DNA from: Defluviitaleaceae bacterium
Lineage (GTDB): Bacteria > Bacillota > Clostridia > Lachnospirales > WRAA01
Assembly: GCA_009780445.1 (NCBI GenBank)
Contig: WRAA01000026.1
Span: 1-13,798 of the forward strand
DNA length: 13,798 nt
Direction of reading: 5' to 3'
This document shows positions 13,674-13,798 of the stretch, piece after piece; the stretch's first letter is position 1; the number at the start of each line of letters is the position of its first letter. A program made the position numbers and the translations under genes. A model generated the notes under the pieces. The model did no database searches, was not told where the DNA came from, and was given only the letters and a program-made list of their open reading frames with translations.

Positions 13674-13798
13674 AACCGATTCAGAGTTGTTCGGTGTTAG
13701 AATTTTTGACTACAAATGGGAAAATACAGGCCAAAAAATCGAAGTTTTAGATCCGATTTACAATCAATCTCATACTGTGGCAGTTTATAATGCCAATA
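13645..13798 (+). CDS. Probable TNT immunity protein, N-terminal part
   Basis: The frame starts at ATG 13645 and stays open for 51 codons to the window edge. The protein starts MWEFMKTGTETDSELFGVRI and continues FDYKWENTGQ and EVLDPIYNQ. It overlaps the last 29 bases of the TNT gene in another frame. A strong AGGAGGG site with 7 bases of spacing sits inside the toxin. An overlapping gene directly after a TNT domain is the usual place for its immunity protein (IFT in M. tuberculosis), which binds the toxin and blocks NAD+ hydrolysis. The identification rests on context, since only a short N-terminus is seen. It is AT-rich like the toxin domain before it. Confidence 0.65.
   Translation, partial: MWEFMKTGTETDSELFGVRIFDYKWENTGQKIEVLDPIYNQSHTVAVYNAN

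Overview
The window looks like a chromosomal segment of a fairly GC-rich member of the Bacillota, probably class Clostridia. The basis is strong AGGAGG-type ribosome-binding sites, S-layer-homology (SLH) surface proteins, a lipoprotein cyclophilin, a TetR plus heterodimeric ABC exporter operon, and a polymorphic toxin with a phage minor-capsid-like segment. No rRNA, tRNA, CRISPR array or transposase is visible, so the lineage call is an inference from gene content.

Layout. (1) Positions 1-5288, minus strand: a compact cell-envelope operon. It reads small 50-residue protein, 1007-residue S-layer-like protein with N-terminal SLH domains, 539-residue protein with C-terminal SLH domains, then the start of a secreted S41/CtpA-type protease that runs off the window. 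Gaps are 17, 10 and 26 bases. (2) Positions 5338-6243, minus strand: a lipoprotein peptidyl-prolyl cis-trans isomerase with a clear promoter. (3) Positions 6287-10641, plus strand: a TetR regulator with a perfect 15-base palindrome over its own promoter -35, followed by two ABC exporter half-transporters. The two nucleotide-binding domains carry complementary defects, as expected of a heterodimeric exporter with one degenerate ATP site. (4) Positions 10668-13798, plus strand: a polymorphic toxin locus. It starts with a full-length toxin that has its own promoter and a TTG start. Its middle resembles phage minor capsid protein 2 (MuF-like), and it ends in an AT-rich toxin domain I cannot assign to a named family. 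A small immunity candidate follows. Next comes a second, N-terminally truncated toxin cassette that begins with a 194-base, about 91% identical copy of the minor-capsid-like segment and ends in a TNT (tuberculosis necrotizing toxin, NAD+ glycohydrolase) domain. The start of its probable immunity gene overlaps the end of the toxin and is cut by the window edge.

How the parts work together. Region 1 probably builds and processes a surface layer, and the PPIase may help fold secreted proteins. Region 3 looks like a self-regulated efflux operon. Region 4 is the most unusual part. It resembles the main-toxin plus orphan-cassette arrangement known from CDI and Rhs loci, but is built on a phage-capsid-like scaffold with no other phage gene in view. 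The direct repeats are in the same reading phase, so recombination between them would replace the first toxin and immunity gene with the TNT toxin in frame. The unassigned toxin and immunity pair and this switchable arrangement are the best candidates for something undescribed.
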